NCBI GenBank assembly: GCA_028564705.1
Contig: JAPXFQ010002094.1
Coordinates: 1 to 64,000, forward strand
Length of the DNA stretch: 64,000 bases
Reading direction: 5' to 3'
Source of the DNA: Apricaphanius iberus
Lineage: Eukaryota > Chordata > Actinopteri > Cyprinodontiformes > Aphaniidae
Positions within the stretch are counted from its first letter, which is position 1, and every line of letters starts with the position of its first letter. Shown piece after piece: positions 1-10,778 of this stretch. A program made the translations under genes and the position numbers. The notes beneath the pieces were generated by a model that saw nothing but the letters and a program-made list of their open reading frames with translations, ran no database searches and was not told the DNA's origin.

Positions 1-44
1 GTTTCCATTACCATCTTAGGACCGTGGCATTGGGCATGGACAAT

Positions 45-76
<32 letters not shown>

Positions 77-635
77 TATAGCGCCATTTCACAACAGATG
101 TCATCTCAAGGCACTTTACAAAAAGAGTTATTACAAAACAATGTTTAGTGTAGAAATTACAGAACCACAGAAGATTGCGTCGTGGAATTCTCAGCAATCC
201 CTCATACTGAGCAAGCATGCAGCGACAGTGGGAAGGAAAAACTCCCTTTTAACAGGAACTCCGGCAGAACCAGGCTCAGCACAAGCGGTTATCTGCCGCG
301 ACCGTCTGTGGCTTGGAGAATACATAACAGAGACACAGAAAGAGCAATAGAACTGATGCACAAGTTTGTTGCAGGACGTGGAGAATTTTCCGTCACTGCA
401 ATGCCATCTTAGTCAGGGTCGTCAAGCAGGGCTAATCCGGAGCACCTACTATAATAGAAAACAGGTTAGTGCTTGAATTGACAGCACATCATGCAGTTGG
501 GGAGAAGTAGGAGAGAAAGTAGGAACAGACCCTAATAATGTCCTCCAACAGCCTAGCCTAAAGCAGCATAGCTACTAACATTAACCTGTCTCCTAGCTAC
601 TAGGAGACCTGGCTACCAACACTCTGTCTGAGTCC

Positions 636-1012
636 TCCTGACCCGTGGACGGTGTAGGGCCGGTAACGGCCCCCGTCATGCCGGGGTCTTCTCGGAGTCG
701 GGTTGTTTGAGAATGCAGCCCAAAGTGGGTGGTAAACTCCATCTAAGGCTAAATACCGGCACGAGACCGATAGTCGACAACTATCTTAAGGAAAAATAGA
801 CAGAACTGAGAGGACAGAGTTGAAGAGGGCGAGAAACGTTTAAGAGATAAACGGGTGGGGTCCGCACAGTCTGCCCGGGGGATTCAACCCGGCAGGTAAT
901 GGGCGGCCGCACTGTGCGGGAGGATCCCCTTGAGGGACCTCTCTCCGGCGCTGGCTGGCCCCTGTGGGGCACATTTCTTCCGCGGCGGTAAGCCGCGACC
1001 GGCTCCGGATCT
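636..1012 (+). pseudogene. 28S rRNA gene fragment inside the LINE
   Basis: The plus strand matches the 5' part (D1-D2 region) of vertebrate 28S rRNA. It runs from the GACCCGTGGACGGTG stretch, through the near-perfect GGTAAACTCCATCTAAGG and ATACCGGCACGAGACCG core (about 731-766), to GGGTGGGGTCCGC, GATTCAACCCGGC and CGCGACCGGCTCCGGAT. Substitutions and small deletions are scattered, especially at 777-845, so this is an old non-functional copy. L2-type 3' untranslated sequence lies on both sides, with similar AACATTAACCTGTCTC blocks at about 577 and 1100. The fragment is therefore embedded in the LINE, antisense to it. Recognition is from memory of the 28S sequence. Confidence 0.85.
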
Positions 1013-1162
1013 TTACCTGGCTTACATTAATCTATCTCTACCTAGCTACTCTACCTCTTCCTATCTCTTCCTAACTTTTGACACTCTGCCTGACTACTAA
1101 CATTAACCTGTCTCTTCCTATCTACCTGTCTGACCTGACTCTAACTACCTATAAACATATCT

Positions 1163-4100
1163 CTAACTGTAAGCTTTGTCAAAGAGGAAAGTTTTTAGCC
1201 TAGTTTTAAAGATAGACAAATTGTCTGCTTCACGAACCAACCCTGGGAGCCGGTTCCATAGGAGGGGAGCCTGATAGCTGAAAGATCTGCCACCCATTCT
1301 ACTTTTAGAAATCCTAGGAACTACCAGTAAACCTGCAGTCTGAGAGCGAAGGTCTCTGTTAGGAACATATGGAACAATCAGGTCTCTTATGTATGATGGA
1401 GCTAGATTATTAAGGGCTTTATATGTCAGAAGGAGGATCTTGAATTCTATTCTAGATTTTACTGGGAGCCAGTGAAGAGAAGCTAAAACAGGGGAAATGT
1501 GATCTCTTCTTTTAATATTCATCAGAATCCTAGCAGCAGCATTTTGAACTAACTGAAGACTTTTAATTGTATTCTGTGGACTACCTGATAATAGACAGTT
1601 ACAGTAATCCAGCCTTGAAGTAACAAAGGCATGGACTAGTTTTTCAGCATCATTCCTGGACAGGATGGTTCTAATTTTTGCAATATTCCTAAGGTGAAAA
1701 AAGGAAATCCTACAGACTTCTTTAATGTAAGTTCTAAATGACATATCTTGGTCAAAAATGACACCGAGGTTTTTTGCTTTATTACTGGAGGCTAATTTAA
1801 TGCCGTCCAGGTGAAGGGGCTGACTAAGTAGTTTCTTTTTCAGAGCTTCTGGTCCAAAGACGACAACTTCTGTTTTATCAGAATTTAGAAGCAAGAAGTT
1901 TAGAGTCATCCAAGTTTTTATGTCTTCCAGACATGCCTGTAGTCTACCTAACTGATTGGATTCATCAGGATTTATGGATAGATATAGCTGTGTATCATCT
2001 GCGTAACTATGGAATTTTATCCCATGCTGCCTAATTATTTTACCAATAGGAAGCATATATATAGTAAAGAGAATCGGCCCAAGCACTGAACCCTGTGGTA
2101 CTCCGCAAGTAACTATTGAGGTTGAGGAAGATCTATTGTTTACCTGAACAAACTGAAATCTGTTAGACAAATAAGATTTAAACCAACCTAGTGCTGTTCC
2201 TATTATACCGACACTTTGAAGCCTTTCTATGAGAATATTGTGGTCAACAGTGTCAAAGGCAGCACTGAGATCTAACAGGACCAGAATGGTCACCAGTCCA
2301 TTGTCTGAGGCTATGAGAATATCATTAGTAACCTTCACCAGAGCTGTTTCAGTGCTGTGATGAGCTCTAAAGCCTGACTGAAACTTCTCAAACAGCTCAT
2401 TATTGTTTAAATGCTCACATATCTGGTGTGCAACTATTTTCTCAAGAATTTTAGATAAGAAGGGAAGATTAGATATCGGTCTATAGTTAATTAAGTCGTT
2501 TTGATCAAGAGAGGGTTTCTTAAGTAGAGGTTTAATTACAGCAATCTTAAACTCCTGTGGTACATATCCATTGACTAAGGATAGATTCATTATATTTAAA
2601 ATTGGAGCAGCGATCAGAGGGAAAACTTCTTTTAAGAGTTTAGTTGGGATTGGGTCTAAAACGCAAGTTGAAGGTTTAGATGAAGCTAATAATTTTAGTA
2701 CATCACAAAGTTCGGCTGCATTAAAGCAGTTTAAGCATATATTAGGTTCCACCATTTTTGAGGCTGCCTCATTAACTAAGGAGGAAGCAAGCATATTGGG
2801 AAGGTTCCCAATTATCTTATTCTTTATGGAGTCTATTTTATTTATAAAGAATTGCATGAAGTCGTCACTGCTTAGAGCTTGGGGAATGGTTGGCTCGATA
2901 GAGCTATGATCCTGTGTGAGTTTGGCAACTGTATTAAAAAGAAACCTAGGATTATTTTTATTCTCCTCGATTAAAGATGAATAATATGCTGTTCTAGCTG
3001 TGTGAAGGCTCTTTTTATATAGCAATAAACTATTTTTCCATATTAAAAAGGAATCATGTAAATGCGTGGAGCGCCATTTTCTCTCTAGTTTTCTAACATT
3101 CTGCTTTAGGGTACGTAGCTCTAAATTAAACCAGGGAGTTAATCTTCTATGGCTAGCCACCTTCCTTTTCAAGGGGGCAACTTTGTCTATTGCCCGACGC
3201 AGGGAGGAATTAACGCTATGAACTAAAATGTCAAGTTGTGAGGGGTCACGAGTTAAATCACTGTTTTCTGTTCTGCATTTATAAACTGAGGAAATTAAAG
3301 TTGGAAGAGCTTCTTTAAAATTTGCTACAGCGTTGTCTGATAACGTTCTGGTATAATGAAGTTTTCTTTCAGGTTTGATATGATCCATTAGAGTAAGTTT
3401 AAAAGTGATAAGGAAATGATCAGACAGGATAGGGTTATGTGGAAAGACTGTTATTTCTTCACAGTCAATGCCATAAGTCAGCACAAGATCTAAAGTGTGG
3501 TGACAAGAATGTGTTGGTCCCTGCACATTTTGAGTAAAGCCTATTGAGTCTAGGATAGTGTGAAAAGCTGTATTTAGACTATCACTTTCATTATCAACAT
3601 GAATATTGAAGTCTCCGACTATAATGACTTTATCAGTGTTTAAAACTAAGTCAGATAGAAAATCTGAAATCTGATCTAAAAATTGAGAATAAGGTCCTGG
3701 TGGACGATATAAGACCACAAACAAAAGTGGCTTTACTGCTTTGTTATGTGTATGAGGAAAGCTAAAAACTAGATGCTCAAAGGAACTGTAACTATTATTT
3801 TTTTGGAGATTAATTAGTAAATCGGAATGAAAGATAGTTGCTACTCCACCTCCTCGACCAGTACTTCGAGGGACACTAAAGTTTAAGTAGCTAGGGGGAG
3901 TTGACTCATTTATTGTGACATGGTCCTCTTCCTGCAACCATGTCTCTGCAAGACAAAACAAATCAATATTATTTTCACAAATTAAGTCATTTACTAAGAG
4001 TGTTTTTGAGGGGAGAGATCTTATGTTTAGTAAACCACATTTAATTGATTTGTTTTTATGTTCAGTCCGAGTTTTATTTATCTTTATGAGATTTTTATAC

Positions 4101-4237
4101 TTTGCTCTAGTAGCATTAACTTTTAATTCATTAGTTTTGGGTAGTGGACGGGAAACTATCTCTATAGGGTAGTGGGTGGGTGGCAGTCCCTGTTCCTTGA
4201 CCTGGACTCTGGGTTCCCTGAGCTGGACTCTGGGTTG
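1163..4237 (-). CDS. LINE ORF2: endonuclease-reverse transcriptase
   Basis: The frame is open without stops from 4237 to the stop at 1163 (about 1,024 codons). The apurinic-type endonuclease begins near 4040 with GLLNIRSL, then CLAETWL, the catalytic [10 protein letters not shown] and the SDH motif LSDHFLITF. Reverse transcriptase follows, with [38 protein letters not shown] and the catalytic YADDTQLYL. The C-terminal region includes the [18 protein letters not shown] stretch shared by L2-type elements. No ATG precedes the endonuclease: position 3961 is TTG, and the first in-frame ATG lies well inside the domain. Translation therefore probably depends on ORF1 (readthrough or re-initiation). 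No frameshift or internal stop was seen, so the copy may still encode active enzyme. Confidence 0.88.
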   Translation of the reverse strand, partial: QPRVQLREPRVQVKEQGLPPTHYPIEIVSRPLPKTNELKVNATRAKYKNLIKINKTRTEHKNKSIKCGLLNIRSLPSKTLLVNDLICENNIDLFCLAETWLQEEDHVTINESTPPSYLNFSVPRSTGRGGGVATIFHSDLLINLQKNNSYSSFEHLVFSFPHTHNKAVKPLLFVVLYRPPGPYSQFLDQISDFLSDLVLNTDKVIIVGDFNIHVDNESDSLNTAFHTILDSIGFTQNVQGPTHSCHHTLDLVLTYGIDCEEITVFPHNPILSDHFLITFKLTLMDHIKPERKLHYTRTLSDNAVANFKEALPTLISSVYKCRTENSDLTRDPSQLDILVHSVNSSLRRAIDKVAPLKRKVASHRRLTPWFNLELRTLKQNVRKLERKWRSTHLHDSFLIWKNSLLLYKKSLHTARTAYYSSLIEENKNNPRFLFNTVAKLTQDHSSIEPTIPQALSSDDFMQFFINKIDSIKNKIIGNLPNMLASSLVNEAASKMVEPNICLNCFNAAELCDVLKLLASSKPSTCVLDPIPTKLLKEVFPLIAAPILNIMNLSLVNGYVPQEFKIAVIKPLLKKPSLDQNDLINYRPISNLPFLSKILEKIVAHQICEHLNNNELFEKFQSGFRAHHSTETALVKVTNDILIASDNGLVTILVLLDLSAAFDTVDHNILIERLQSVGIIGTALGWFKSYLSNRFQFVQVNNRSSSTSIVTCGVPQGSVLGPILFTIYMLPIGKIIRQHGIKFHSYADDTQLYLSINPDESNQLGRLQACLEDIKTWMTLNFLLLNSDKTEVVVFGPEALKKKLLSQPLHLDGIKLASSNKAKNLGVIFDQDMSFRTYIKEVCRISFFHLRNIAKIRTILSRNDAEKLVHAFVTSRLDYCNCLLSGSPQNTIKSLQLVQNAAARILMNIKRRDHISPVLASLHWLPVKSRIEFKILLLTYKALNNLAPSYIRDLIVPYVPNRDLRSQTAGLLVVPRISKSRMGGRSFSYQAPLLWNRLPGLVREADNLSIFKTRLKTFLFDKAYS

Positions 4238-5134
4238 TCACGGCTTTGGGGAACTAGAGATAACCCTATCAATGTTCCTGGAAAGAAGCGAAGCTCCGTC
4301 CTCGGTGGGATGGATGCCGTCTCTACGTAACAGTCCAGGTTTTCCCCAGAAGGCCCCCCAGTTATCAATGTAGCCCACATCGTTTTCTGGACACCACCTT
4401 GACAACCAAAGGTGGAACGAAAGCATACGGCTGTACATGTCATCGCTAGTACGATCAGGCAGGGGACCAGAAAAAATTACAGAGTCAGACATCTTTTTGG
4501 CAGCCCTACACACCGAAGCTACGCTAATTTTAGTGACCTCCGACTGCCGTCGCCGGGTGTCGTTGCCACCAGCATGGATAACGATCCTGCTATACCGCCG
4601 TTTGTCCTTGGCCAAAAGCTTCAGATGGGACCTAATGTCCGCAGCCCTGGCCCCTGGAAGGCATTTGACGGTGGTCTTTCGTGTCTCTGGAGCCACATTC
4701 CTAACTATGGAGCTGCCAATTACAAGAATCGGCCTCTCCTGCTCGGCGGGTGCGTCGCTGAGCGGGGCGAACCTATTGTTCAGAGAAAGGGGCTGGAGGT
4801 TGGCCGCGGACTGGGGTCTGGCGCTAATCTTCCTACGAACAGTCACCCAGCTCGCCTGAGGTCCCGGCTGCACGGGAGCTGTTGAAGGACGGCTAGGTCC
4901 TGTCCTAGTTGACTCCGCGCTAGCTACTGCTGGGCCTGGCTGTTCTACAGCGCGGAGCCGGGCCTCTAGCTCAGAAACCCTCGCCTCCAAAGCTACAAAA
5001 ATGCTGCACTTATTACACCTACCAACTTCACTAAATGAGGCGGAGGAGTAACTAAACATCTGACAGAGAGAGCAGGAAAGAGGAGGAGGTGTAGAGAGAG
5101 ATGGAGGGACAAGAGAGAAAGCTGCCGAAGCCAT
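4238..5134 (-). CDS. LINE ORF1: zinc/coiled-coil plus SGNH-esterase protein
   Basis: 298 residues, starting at an ATG at 5134-5132 and ending in TGA. The N-terminal part has two CxxC pairs (about residues 22-25 and 39-42) followed by a heptad-rich stretch starting VALEARVSELEARL, which suggests oligomerisation. A basic, proline-rich linker leads to an SGNH-hydrolase (esterase) domain from about residue 134: VIGSSIVRN is the nucleophile block, HAGGNDT the GxND block, and DGIHPTEDG the Asp/His block. ORF1 proteins with esterase domains are known in CR1/L2-clade LINEs and are thought to bind RNA or lipids during retrotransposition. All catalytic blocks are visible. The stop codon is directly followed, in the same frame, by the open frame of ORF2. 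Confidence 0.85.
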   Translation of the reverse strand: MASAAFSLVPPSLSTPPPLSCSLCQMFSYSSASFSEVGRCNKCSIFVALEARVSELEARLRAVEQPGPAVASAESTRTGPSRPSTAPVQPGPQASWVTVRRKISARPQSAANLQPLSLNNRFAPLSDAPAEQERPILVIGSSIVRNVAPETRKTTVKCLPGARAADIRSHLKLLAKDKRRYSRIVIHAGGNDTRRRQSEVTKISVASVCRAAKKMSDSVIFSGPLPDRTSDDMYSRMLSFHLWLSRWCPENDVGYIDNWGAFWGKPGLLRRDGIHPTEDGASLLSRNIDRVISSSPKP

Positions 5135-5364
5135 GCTAGCCGTAAAGCTAAGCTAACCAAGCGGTACCTTACCTTACCTAAAAACAAAGTAATTAACCCA
5201 GTAAAACGCTTAAAGAGTCCTAAACCGTGAAGAAACTTAACGTTTTAATGTGTTTGTGTGTTAAGCAACTCAGAAAAAACTTATTGACAGAGAAAGTTAG
5301 ATCAGTTCAAGAGAGAGAGAAACACCGACTTGCTACAAACGAGTTAGTCACAAAACAGGAAATG

Positions 5365-5395
5365 ACGCGATACGTCTTACCAACGCGATACGTCT
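5365..5395. repeat. Two 13-bp CpG-rich units in the LINE 5' end
   Basis: The 13-mer ACGCGATACGTCT occurs at 5365-5377 and 5383-5395, with an 18-bp period. It lies about 230 bases upstream of the LINE ORF1 start, where internal promoters of LINEs usually sit. The function is unknown. Confidence 0.6.
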
Positions 5396-5499
5396 CCACG
5401 CTCCAAAAAAGACATTGGTTGGTTTAGCAAAAGCTCCCGCAAAAAATCTGTCAGGAAGTCATCAGTTCCAACAATGATCCCCTCACAAGTTAAGACTGA

Positions 5500-6829
5500 T
5501 TCACCCACCTAGCATGGCCGTCATTAACCCATTCATGCCTCCAGCTCCTGATCTTTGTTTTTCACATCAATACTGATCAGCTTACAGCTCAGCTCTCAGC
5601 GAGGACGGTCACTTTTTTCACTCCCTCCTCCTCCTGTGTCTTATCCCACAACTCTCTGTCTCATGTGCCTCTATCTGGAGTATCTTTTGGCAATTTTCTC
5701 CGAAAACAAACTGCATAAGAAGATGGAAATGGTCAGCTGGTCTCTGAATGCTATTGTTAAAATCTACTCAACTCTACGAAGCGCTGGTAAGGGTCAACCG
5801 GGGTGTCATATCTATTCGCAATCATGGTGATCGGGTTTCTGCTGATTGGAATGGGCAGTTACTGGAACTACCGAAAAATGGAGCCACAAAGATCTGAAAC
5901 ACGGTCGAGATTGGTCACTGTCCTGGAAGCGATTGGACGCCTGAAGGAACAGCTGGATGCATTGATTTGTACTGATGGGACTCAGAACCAAATGCAGCGG
6001 GACCTGGGACGCAGAACAGACGCTGTAAGAGGCGATCTGGCCGGCGCTCTGGGACTCATCTGCAATTTGTCATCGGACTTGGAGAAACTGGAAATTCATT
6101 GGATTTGGAACTATTAATATGGGAATTAATTTGGATTTGGAACTTTAATTTGAACTACAATTTGGCTGAATTAGATAATAAAAAGAAACCACTGACAGAC
6201 TGAAGGGGCAGAGAGGAATATTTGCTCTCTCCCTGCTATCCAAATAATTACTGTTTTGGCTCCCATGAAGACCTTCAACCTGGTCTTAATCAAATGTCCC
6301 TGAGAAGAATGTCAACAGAGTCTCCTCTCCCCCGTACACCTGCATCTACTGACGCACACACTGACATGGTTACACACACTCACATTCACACACACCGTCT
6401 CGCTGTATCCTAAAGTCTCTCTCCTTCAACTGGAAGCTGGATAACAGCGCGCCTCGATGGCAGCGCGTTAACCTGTGGACTGGAGCTCATACCTGCCCAT
6501 CCTTCCTGATGCGTCATTGTTAATGTCTGAATATGTGCTTAAATGTCTGTTGGTGTGGTTTTTTCTATTACCTACGTTGTGAGTGCTGTACGGACCCTCA
6601 ACACAGTTGAGCGTTTTTTCTCCTCACCGTGGAACCCTCCCCTCCCCAGATGTGTATCTCTCTATGTTTCATAAACGGGAGCGCGGCTCGGTGGCTGCAT
6701 GCCCAACAGTGACCTGGATCTGTTTGTTGTTGTTGTTGTTTGTAATGATCTTGGACAGGTTGTACTGTATCTGCAAATTCCTTGTATGTGTCATACTTGG
6801 CCATTAAAGCTGATTCTGATTCTGATCTA
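5500..6829 (+). mobile_element. (GATTCT)n-tailed retroelement-like unit with a small ORF
   Basis: The right end has the recurrent fish sequence TTCCTTGTATGTGTCATAC ... CATTAAAGCTGATTCTGATTCTGAT (about 6778-6828), a non-LTR-type 3' tail ending in GATTCT repeats. A second tail of the same kind is at 62750-62808. Between 5500 and 6780 there is one small ORF (5824-6117) but no reverse transcriptase, so the unit is either non-autonomous or heavily 5' truncated. The left edge is a guess at the LINE junction. I do not recognise the family name. Confidence 0.5.
5824..6117 (+). CDS. Small ORF: membrane segment plus coiled coil (97 aa)
   Basis: The ORF starts at ATG 5824; the frame is also open upstream from a GTG at 5803. 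Residues 1-14 are hydrophobic (MVIGFLLIGMGSYW) and could be a short membrane anchor. They are followed by a basic stretch and a helical, heptad-like region rich in Leu, Arg, Asp and Glu (about residues 25-90). There is no cysteine/histidine finger and no enzyme motif. It lies inside a (GATTCT)n-tailed repeat, so it is probably transposon-encoded rather than a host gene. I do not recognise the protein. Another short open frame ends at 5830 just before it, so a frameshifted longer ORF is possible. Confidence 0.35.
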   Translation: MVIGFLLIGMGSYWNYRKMEPQRSETRSRLVTVLEAIGRLKEQLDALICTDGTQNQMQRDLGRRTDAVRGDLAGALGLICNLSSDLEKLEIHWIWNY

Positions 6830-7370
6830 ACCAGCAATCCCCCAGTTTGCAGAGACTCCAGCTCCACAGCCTTCCAGCCCGATCCAGCAGACTCTTCTTC
6901 CCCCTGTCTGATCTGTCAGTCCCACTCCAACCGTTGTCATCTACAGCCCGATATTTAAACTTTCCTTTCTTAAGCTTCCCCCAGCAATGTGGCTTCAAAT
7001 GAACACCACCAGGCCATCAGTGGCTACCACTACTAGAAATGACAGAGTGACATCCCTTTATTGGACCAATCAGTCCACAGGTGGGTTTTTTTCGGTTGCC
7101 GGGTCTGCTTGGGACTGAGGCAAAGATAGTCTGAAAAAAGGGGTTGGGTCAGCCCAGACAAAGGTAATGGAAAGGCGCCAAATAAGGGCAGTCTCTTCCC
7201 ATTCCAGACTGAATTGACCCAAGTGGAAAAGGAACATTTCGCCATCCACCTGTCCTTTTTAAAAATGCACCACAAGGAAGGGTTGCCTTGAGGGTTGAGG
7301 GGCACTTTGAAGGATAGGGCTGGGCTGCTGGCACTAACTCACTACAGGGACATGGCCATGACTTGGCCGC
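6830..7370. other. Non-coding stretch, no gene seen
   Basis: Only short ORFs without recognisable motifs occur on either strand. This is probably old repeat-derived DNA between two mobile elements. Confidence 0.5.
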
Positions 7371-8275
7371 TCTTAAGCATAGTTTATACTTCTCCGCCTA
7401 TCTCCACACTGATTGACGCAGCGCCATTATCCATCGACACAAGGGCTGGATGGCGTACAGCCCAATTTACTAACTATCCATCAACAGAGAGCTTATGCAT
7501 GTGAATACTCAGCTCAAAAACAGCCATAGTTCATTTCACCAGAACTGGGCTCTTCAGTCAATGTAATCAGTTGTCAATACAGCATTTGAGTACAAGATAC
7601 AAGCTGCACTTCTAGTAAAAAGCCTTCCAGTGCTATCAAAACTTACTGTCGTCCATTGCTAGTTGAGAGGAAATGAGGTCACAGGCTGAAGAAAATATAC
7701 TCTAGCTAACCAGGAATGACACTGCATTGGTAGGGAGACCTGCTGTAAACAGTCAGCACCCCCTGCTGTCCTGGTGGGAAATTGCTTTGCAACACTGAAA
7801 ACCGTCACAAAACCAATCAATACATCTGGGTGCAAACTTGCTGACTTTGAAGTATAAACTTTGCTTTATACCCCATAGCAGGAGTGCAGCTGACATCACA
7901 CGTACCAGCCAACGTCGCACATCACGGCTTAAGCCTAGTTTATACTTCTCCTCCACACTGATTGCCATTATCCATTGACGCAAGGACGGACGTAGTAGAG
8001 CCCAATTTCCTAACCATCTCCGTCAAAGGCGAGCGTATTCCTGTGATTGGTCAGCTCAAAAGCAGCCAGGGATTATTTCACCAGAAGTCGCTCTATAGTC
8101 AATGCAGCGTTTGGGTACTACATGCTTTTACTGAAAGGAAAATGTATTCTTGGTATTCTGTGGCATTCTGAGCTGCACTTCCAGAAAGACCATTACAGCT
8201 TAATCACAACTTACTTTCTGTCGTCCATTGCTCCTTGAGGGGGAAAGAGTTCGCAAGCTGAAGAAAATAAATTTG
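7371..8275. repeat. Two diverged direct copies of a repeat
   Basis: About 330 bases at 7371-7700 recur at 7926-8275. Shared blocks include TAGTTTATACTTCTCC, CCATTATCCAT, GCTCAAAA-CAGCCA, ATTTCACCAGAA and CTTACTGTCGTCCATTGCT (second copy CTTTCTGTCGTCCATTGCT). Between them (about 7745-7925) lies a segment carrying AGTATAAACTTTGCTTTATACC. The AGTATAAACTA motif is found at the ends of some fish DNA transposons, so these may be MITE copies. I could not fix exact ends or target duplications. Confidence 0.5.
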
Positions 8276-9609
8276 AGCAGATAATTTATACTTTAAATAA
8301 GATGCACTATAAAGCCCAAAAATAATCCACATTTATACAGTTAATCAACAAAATACAGCAACAACAAAAAAAACTGTTGATCTGGGGGATCAGTTGCTTT
8401 TACAAGACACACACACGGGTCCATAACAAAAATAGGAGAAAGAAGAAAGAAACAGTGTAACAAAATTACATAAAGGCTAAAATAACAAAACATAAACCTA
8501 GTGTTATGATTATTTGCAAACACGCCAGGGATATCAGTGGTACCTTTCACATATTTGCCCTTCAAGTATAAGTGGCATTAGAAAGCCATTAGAAGTCAGG
8601 ATTAAAGTTGGGAAGGGGAGACGGCAAACATAAGTGAAACTGAACTTTATTTTGTTAGATTGCTGTGTGGGGCAGAAAAACAATTCACACCATCCAACAG
8701 TAAAACACTGTGTCACAGCTAATGGGGAGACGGATGAAGCTTAAAACAGGGTAATTCTGGCGGAAAACTATTAAAGGTTGCAAAAGACATTTGACAGGGC
8801 TCCTTGTTCCAGATAGACGTTGATCCTATACATATAGTGAGAGTTGTATTGGAATGGGTTAGATTAAAGCATATTCATGTATTACGTTAAAACCTGGCTC
8901 CAAATCTGAATATAAAAGGTAAGATCTGAACAAATGCCGTTTAGATGCTCTTCATCTATCCGAATGACGAAAAAGGCAATTCTCTGCCTAAACAAAACTA
9001 GTATGGAAGAACATCCTGAATACTTAAAGCGGTAACTGCAACAAAAGATGGTTCGACAAAGTAATGTGATTACATGTTATAACGTTAATTTAATTTTTCT
9101 TTGACTAAGACCAAACAATATGGCTGGTTAAACCTGACAGTTGGGCTAGTGAAATGACAACTTACTGCAGGAACTGCTTGTTTGTATTTTTATTATTAGG
9201 TACTTTGACCAGAAACGTACTTAATTTATTGTTGTTTAATGGGGAATTACAAGAATACTCCCCAGTGTATGGGTCAGATTTTTTTATTTTTTTTTACCCA
9301 CAAATATTTTTTTCAAGCGTCAGTGATTCTGATCATTTTTATCTTGAGGTCATCCCTGTGTTAGTGGTTGCACAGGTTATATTTTTGAGTAAGGTCCTAC
9401 ATATCCTAAAACATTCTTTAAACTTAACAAAACTGAGTTTTTGAATAAAATATAGTAAAAATAAGATATTTCACAAATAAATGAAAATAGTCCTTGGGAG
9501 TAAATTCCAGGATAGTAGTGAGACTTGCCAAAGTGATTAATTGTGAAGAATCAAACAACACTTTGTGTTTTGCATGTACTATTTTTAACCAGATCAACAG
9601 TATGATCCA
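8276..9609. other. Intergenic stretch, no gene seen
   Basis: AT-rich DNA with short ORFs only and no splice-supported coding signal. It lies downstream of npb. Confidence 0.5.
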
Positions 9610-9615
9610 TTTATT
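9610..9615 (-). terminator. Candidate npb polyadenylation signal
   Basis: The minus strand reads AATAAA at 9615-9610, about 220 bases after the npb stop codon. It is the first canonical hexamer I noticed there; actual use is unproven. Confidence 0.4.
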
Positions 9616-9836
9616 AATGAAAACTCAGACAAAATAAACAGTAAAATTGTACAGGTAAAACAATTAGATGTATGTCATCATACAAAAAAAAATAATAATA
9701 ATCAAGCATGACGATGCATGAAAAACAAACTTTGTCCATCAAGATTAATATCAGTCACATAAAACATAGATGTTTTTTTAAAATGTCCTTTTAAGAGAAG
9801 TAGATGAAGTAGACTTCCTGATCCAAGGACCGGTGA

Positions 9837-10778
9837 TCAGTCTCCTTCGCAGTCGGAGGAGTCCAAAGAGAGGAAGACGTCTGCTTTGCACTTCAGAGAT
9901 CCCTTGATTTCCCGGAAGAGTTCACAGCTCTGCAGGTTTGGGGTAATGTCTTTAATACAAAGAGGCTGTTTGAAAAGAAGGGAAAAAGATGATTAGATCA
10001 CTTGAGAATCAGAATTTAGAGATCTGAAACCATGGGTATTTCTTGCACATGGTTAAAGATGAGTTTCAAACTGGTTTGACACTGTAGCAACTAATCTCTG
10101 ACAACATTCATGCGGGCATAGCAATTTCCTGTCCATATTTTTTAAAAGAAAATGTTGCAAAATTATTTTAAAGAATTTTTTAGTTAGTAAACTAAATAAA
10201 AATGGCTACTTTTTTTCCAAAAATAAATAAATAAAATCCTTCAAAAAGGAATAAAAATAAATAAAAATGGCTACTCTATTGGTCCTATATTTAGTCAAAA
10301 GTGTCGACCATATCAAGGTTATTAAAGTTTCTGCGTGGAATAGCCTATTTGGTGCTGAATGTAGTCATTGTTTAATAAACATACATAAAAACAGAAAACA
10401 AGTTGCGGCCAAGTTTCTTAAATCTTTTGTTTAATCGGGTTGCCTACTATTGAACGAACTAAAAAAAAGAAAAAGAAAAATAATGGCATCGAAAAGCTGA
10501 TTAAATGAATTCCCACTGACCATCGTCTTTAAAACGGAGTTATGAGAGAGCAACTGAGATAAGACGCTGCTGGTTACAGACTCTCCGCTCTCTGACGGGG
10601 ATTCTTCCCTCTTCACGTATGATGATGACCTACGGATCCCGGACAGCAAGCCAGACGCTCTGCCCACTGAGTAGTAGTTCGGCCCAGCCACCTGCTTGTA
10701 CCAAGCCTCCGACGGGCTACAGGCGACGAGAAGACAAATCGCTACGATATGAAACACAAGTTTGGAAGTCATCTCCAT
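9837..10778 (-). CDS. npb: Neuropeptide B precursor (two coding exons)
   Basis: Secreted neuropeptide precursor, a ligand of NPBW-type G-protein-coupled receptors. Exon 1 is 10778-10521 (86 codons) and exon 2 is 9965-9837 (42 codons plus TGA), giving 128 residues. The donor after Met86 reads GTCAGT and the acceptor AAACAG; the phase is 0. Residues 1-25 are a signal peptide (hydrophobic [12 protein letters not shown], then PSEA). The mature peptide starts WYKQVAG and contains [16 protein letters not shown], the hallmark of NPB/NPW. Processing is expected at KR 56-57, with an alternative at RR 49-50 giving a shorter form. Exon 2 carries the conserved C-terminal [12 protein letters not shown] and CKADVFLSL blocks. 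NPW is the close alternative, but Ser/Gly-rich [11 protein letters not shown] and the C-terminal block favour NPB. Human NPB and RNF213 are both on 17q25.3, which agrees with the neighbourhood here. Confidence 0.88.

Larger units (their letters stand above)
45..5450 (-). mobile_element. L2/Maui-like LINE, nearly full length
   Basis: A non-LTR retrotransposon lies on the minus strand. Read in its sense direction it has a 5' untranslated part (about 5450-5135), ORF1 with a zinc/coiled-coil and esterase domain, ORF2 with endonuclease and reverse transcriptase, and a 3' end with the familiar fish L2-type tail (GCGCTATATAAATAAA followed by TTGAATTGAATT repeats, at 45-120 on the plus strand). Both ORFs are long and undamaged, so the copy is probably young. 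The 5' edge is uncertain by about 50 bases. I saw no clear target-site duplication, which is usual for L2-type elements. Its 3' part contains a piece of 28S rDNA in the opposite orientation, described separately. The assignment to L2/Maui rests on the tail and protein motifs recalled from the family. Confidence 0.85.

Noticed and set aside
636..1012. Functional rRNA gene
   Set aside because: The 28S match is partial, has many substitutions and sits inside a LINE; no 18S, 5.8S or spacer is nearby.
2571..2909. Plus-strand ORF of 112 codons
   Set aside because: It lies antisense to the reverse transcriptase ORF and has no motif.
4412..4885. Plus-strand ORFs of 140-157 codons
   Set aside because: They are antisense shadows of LINE ORF1, which has clear esterase motifs on the minus strand.
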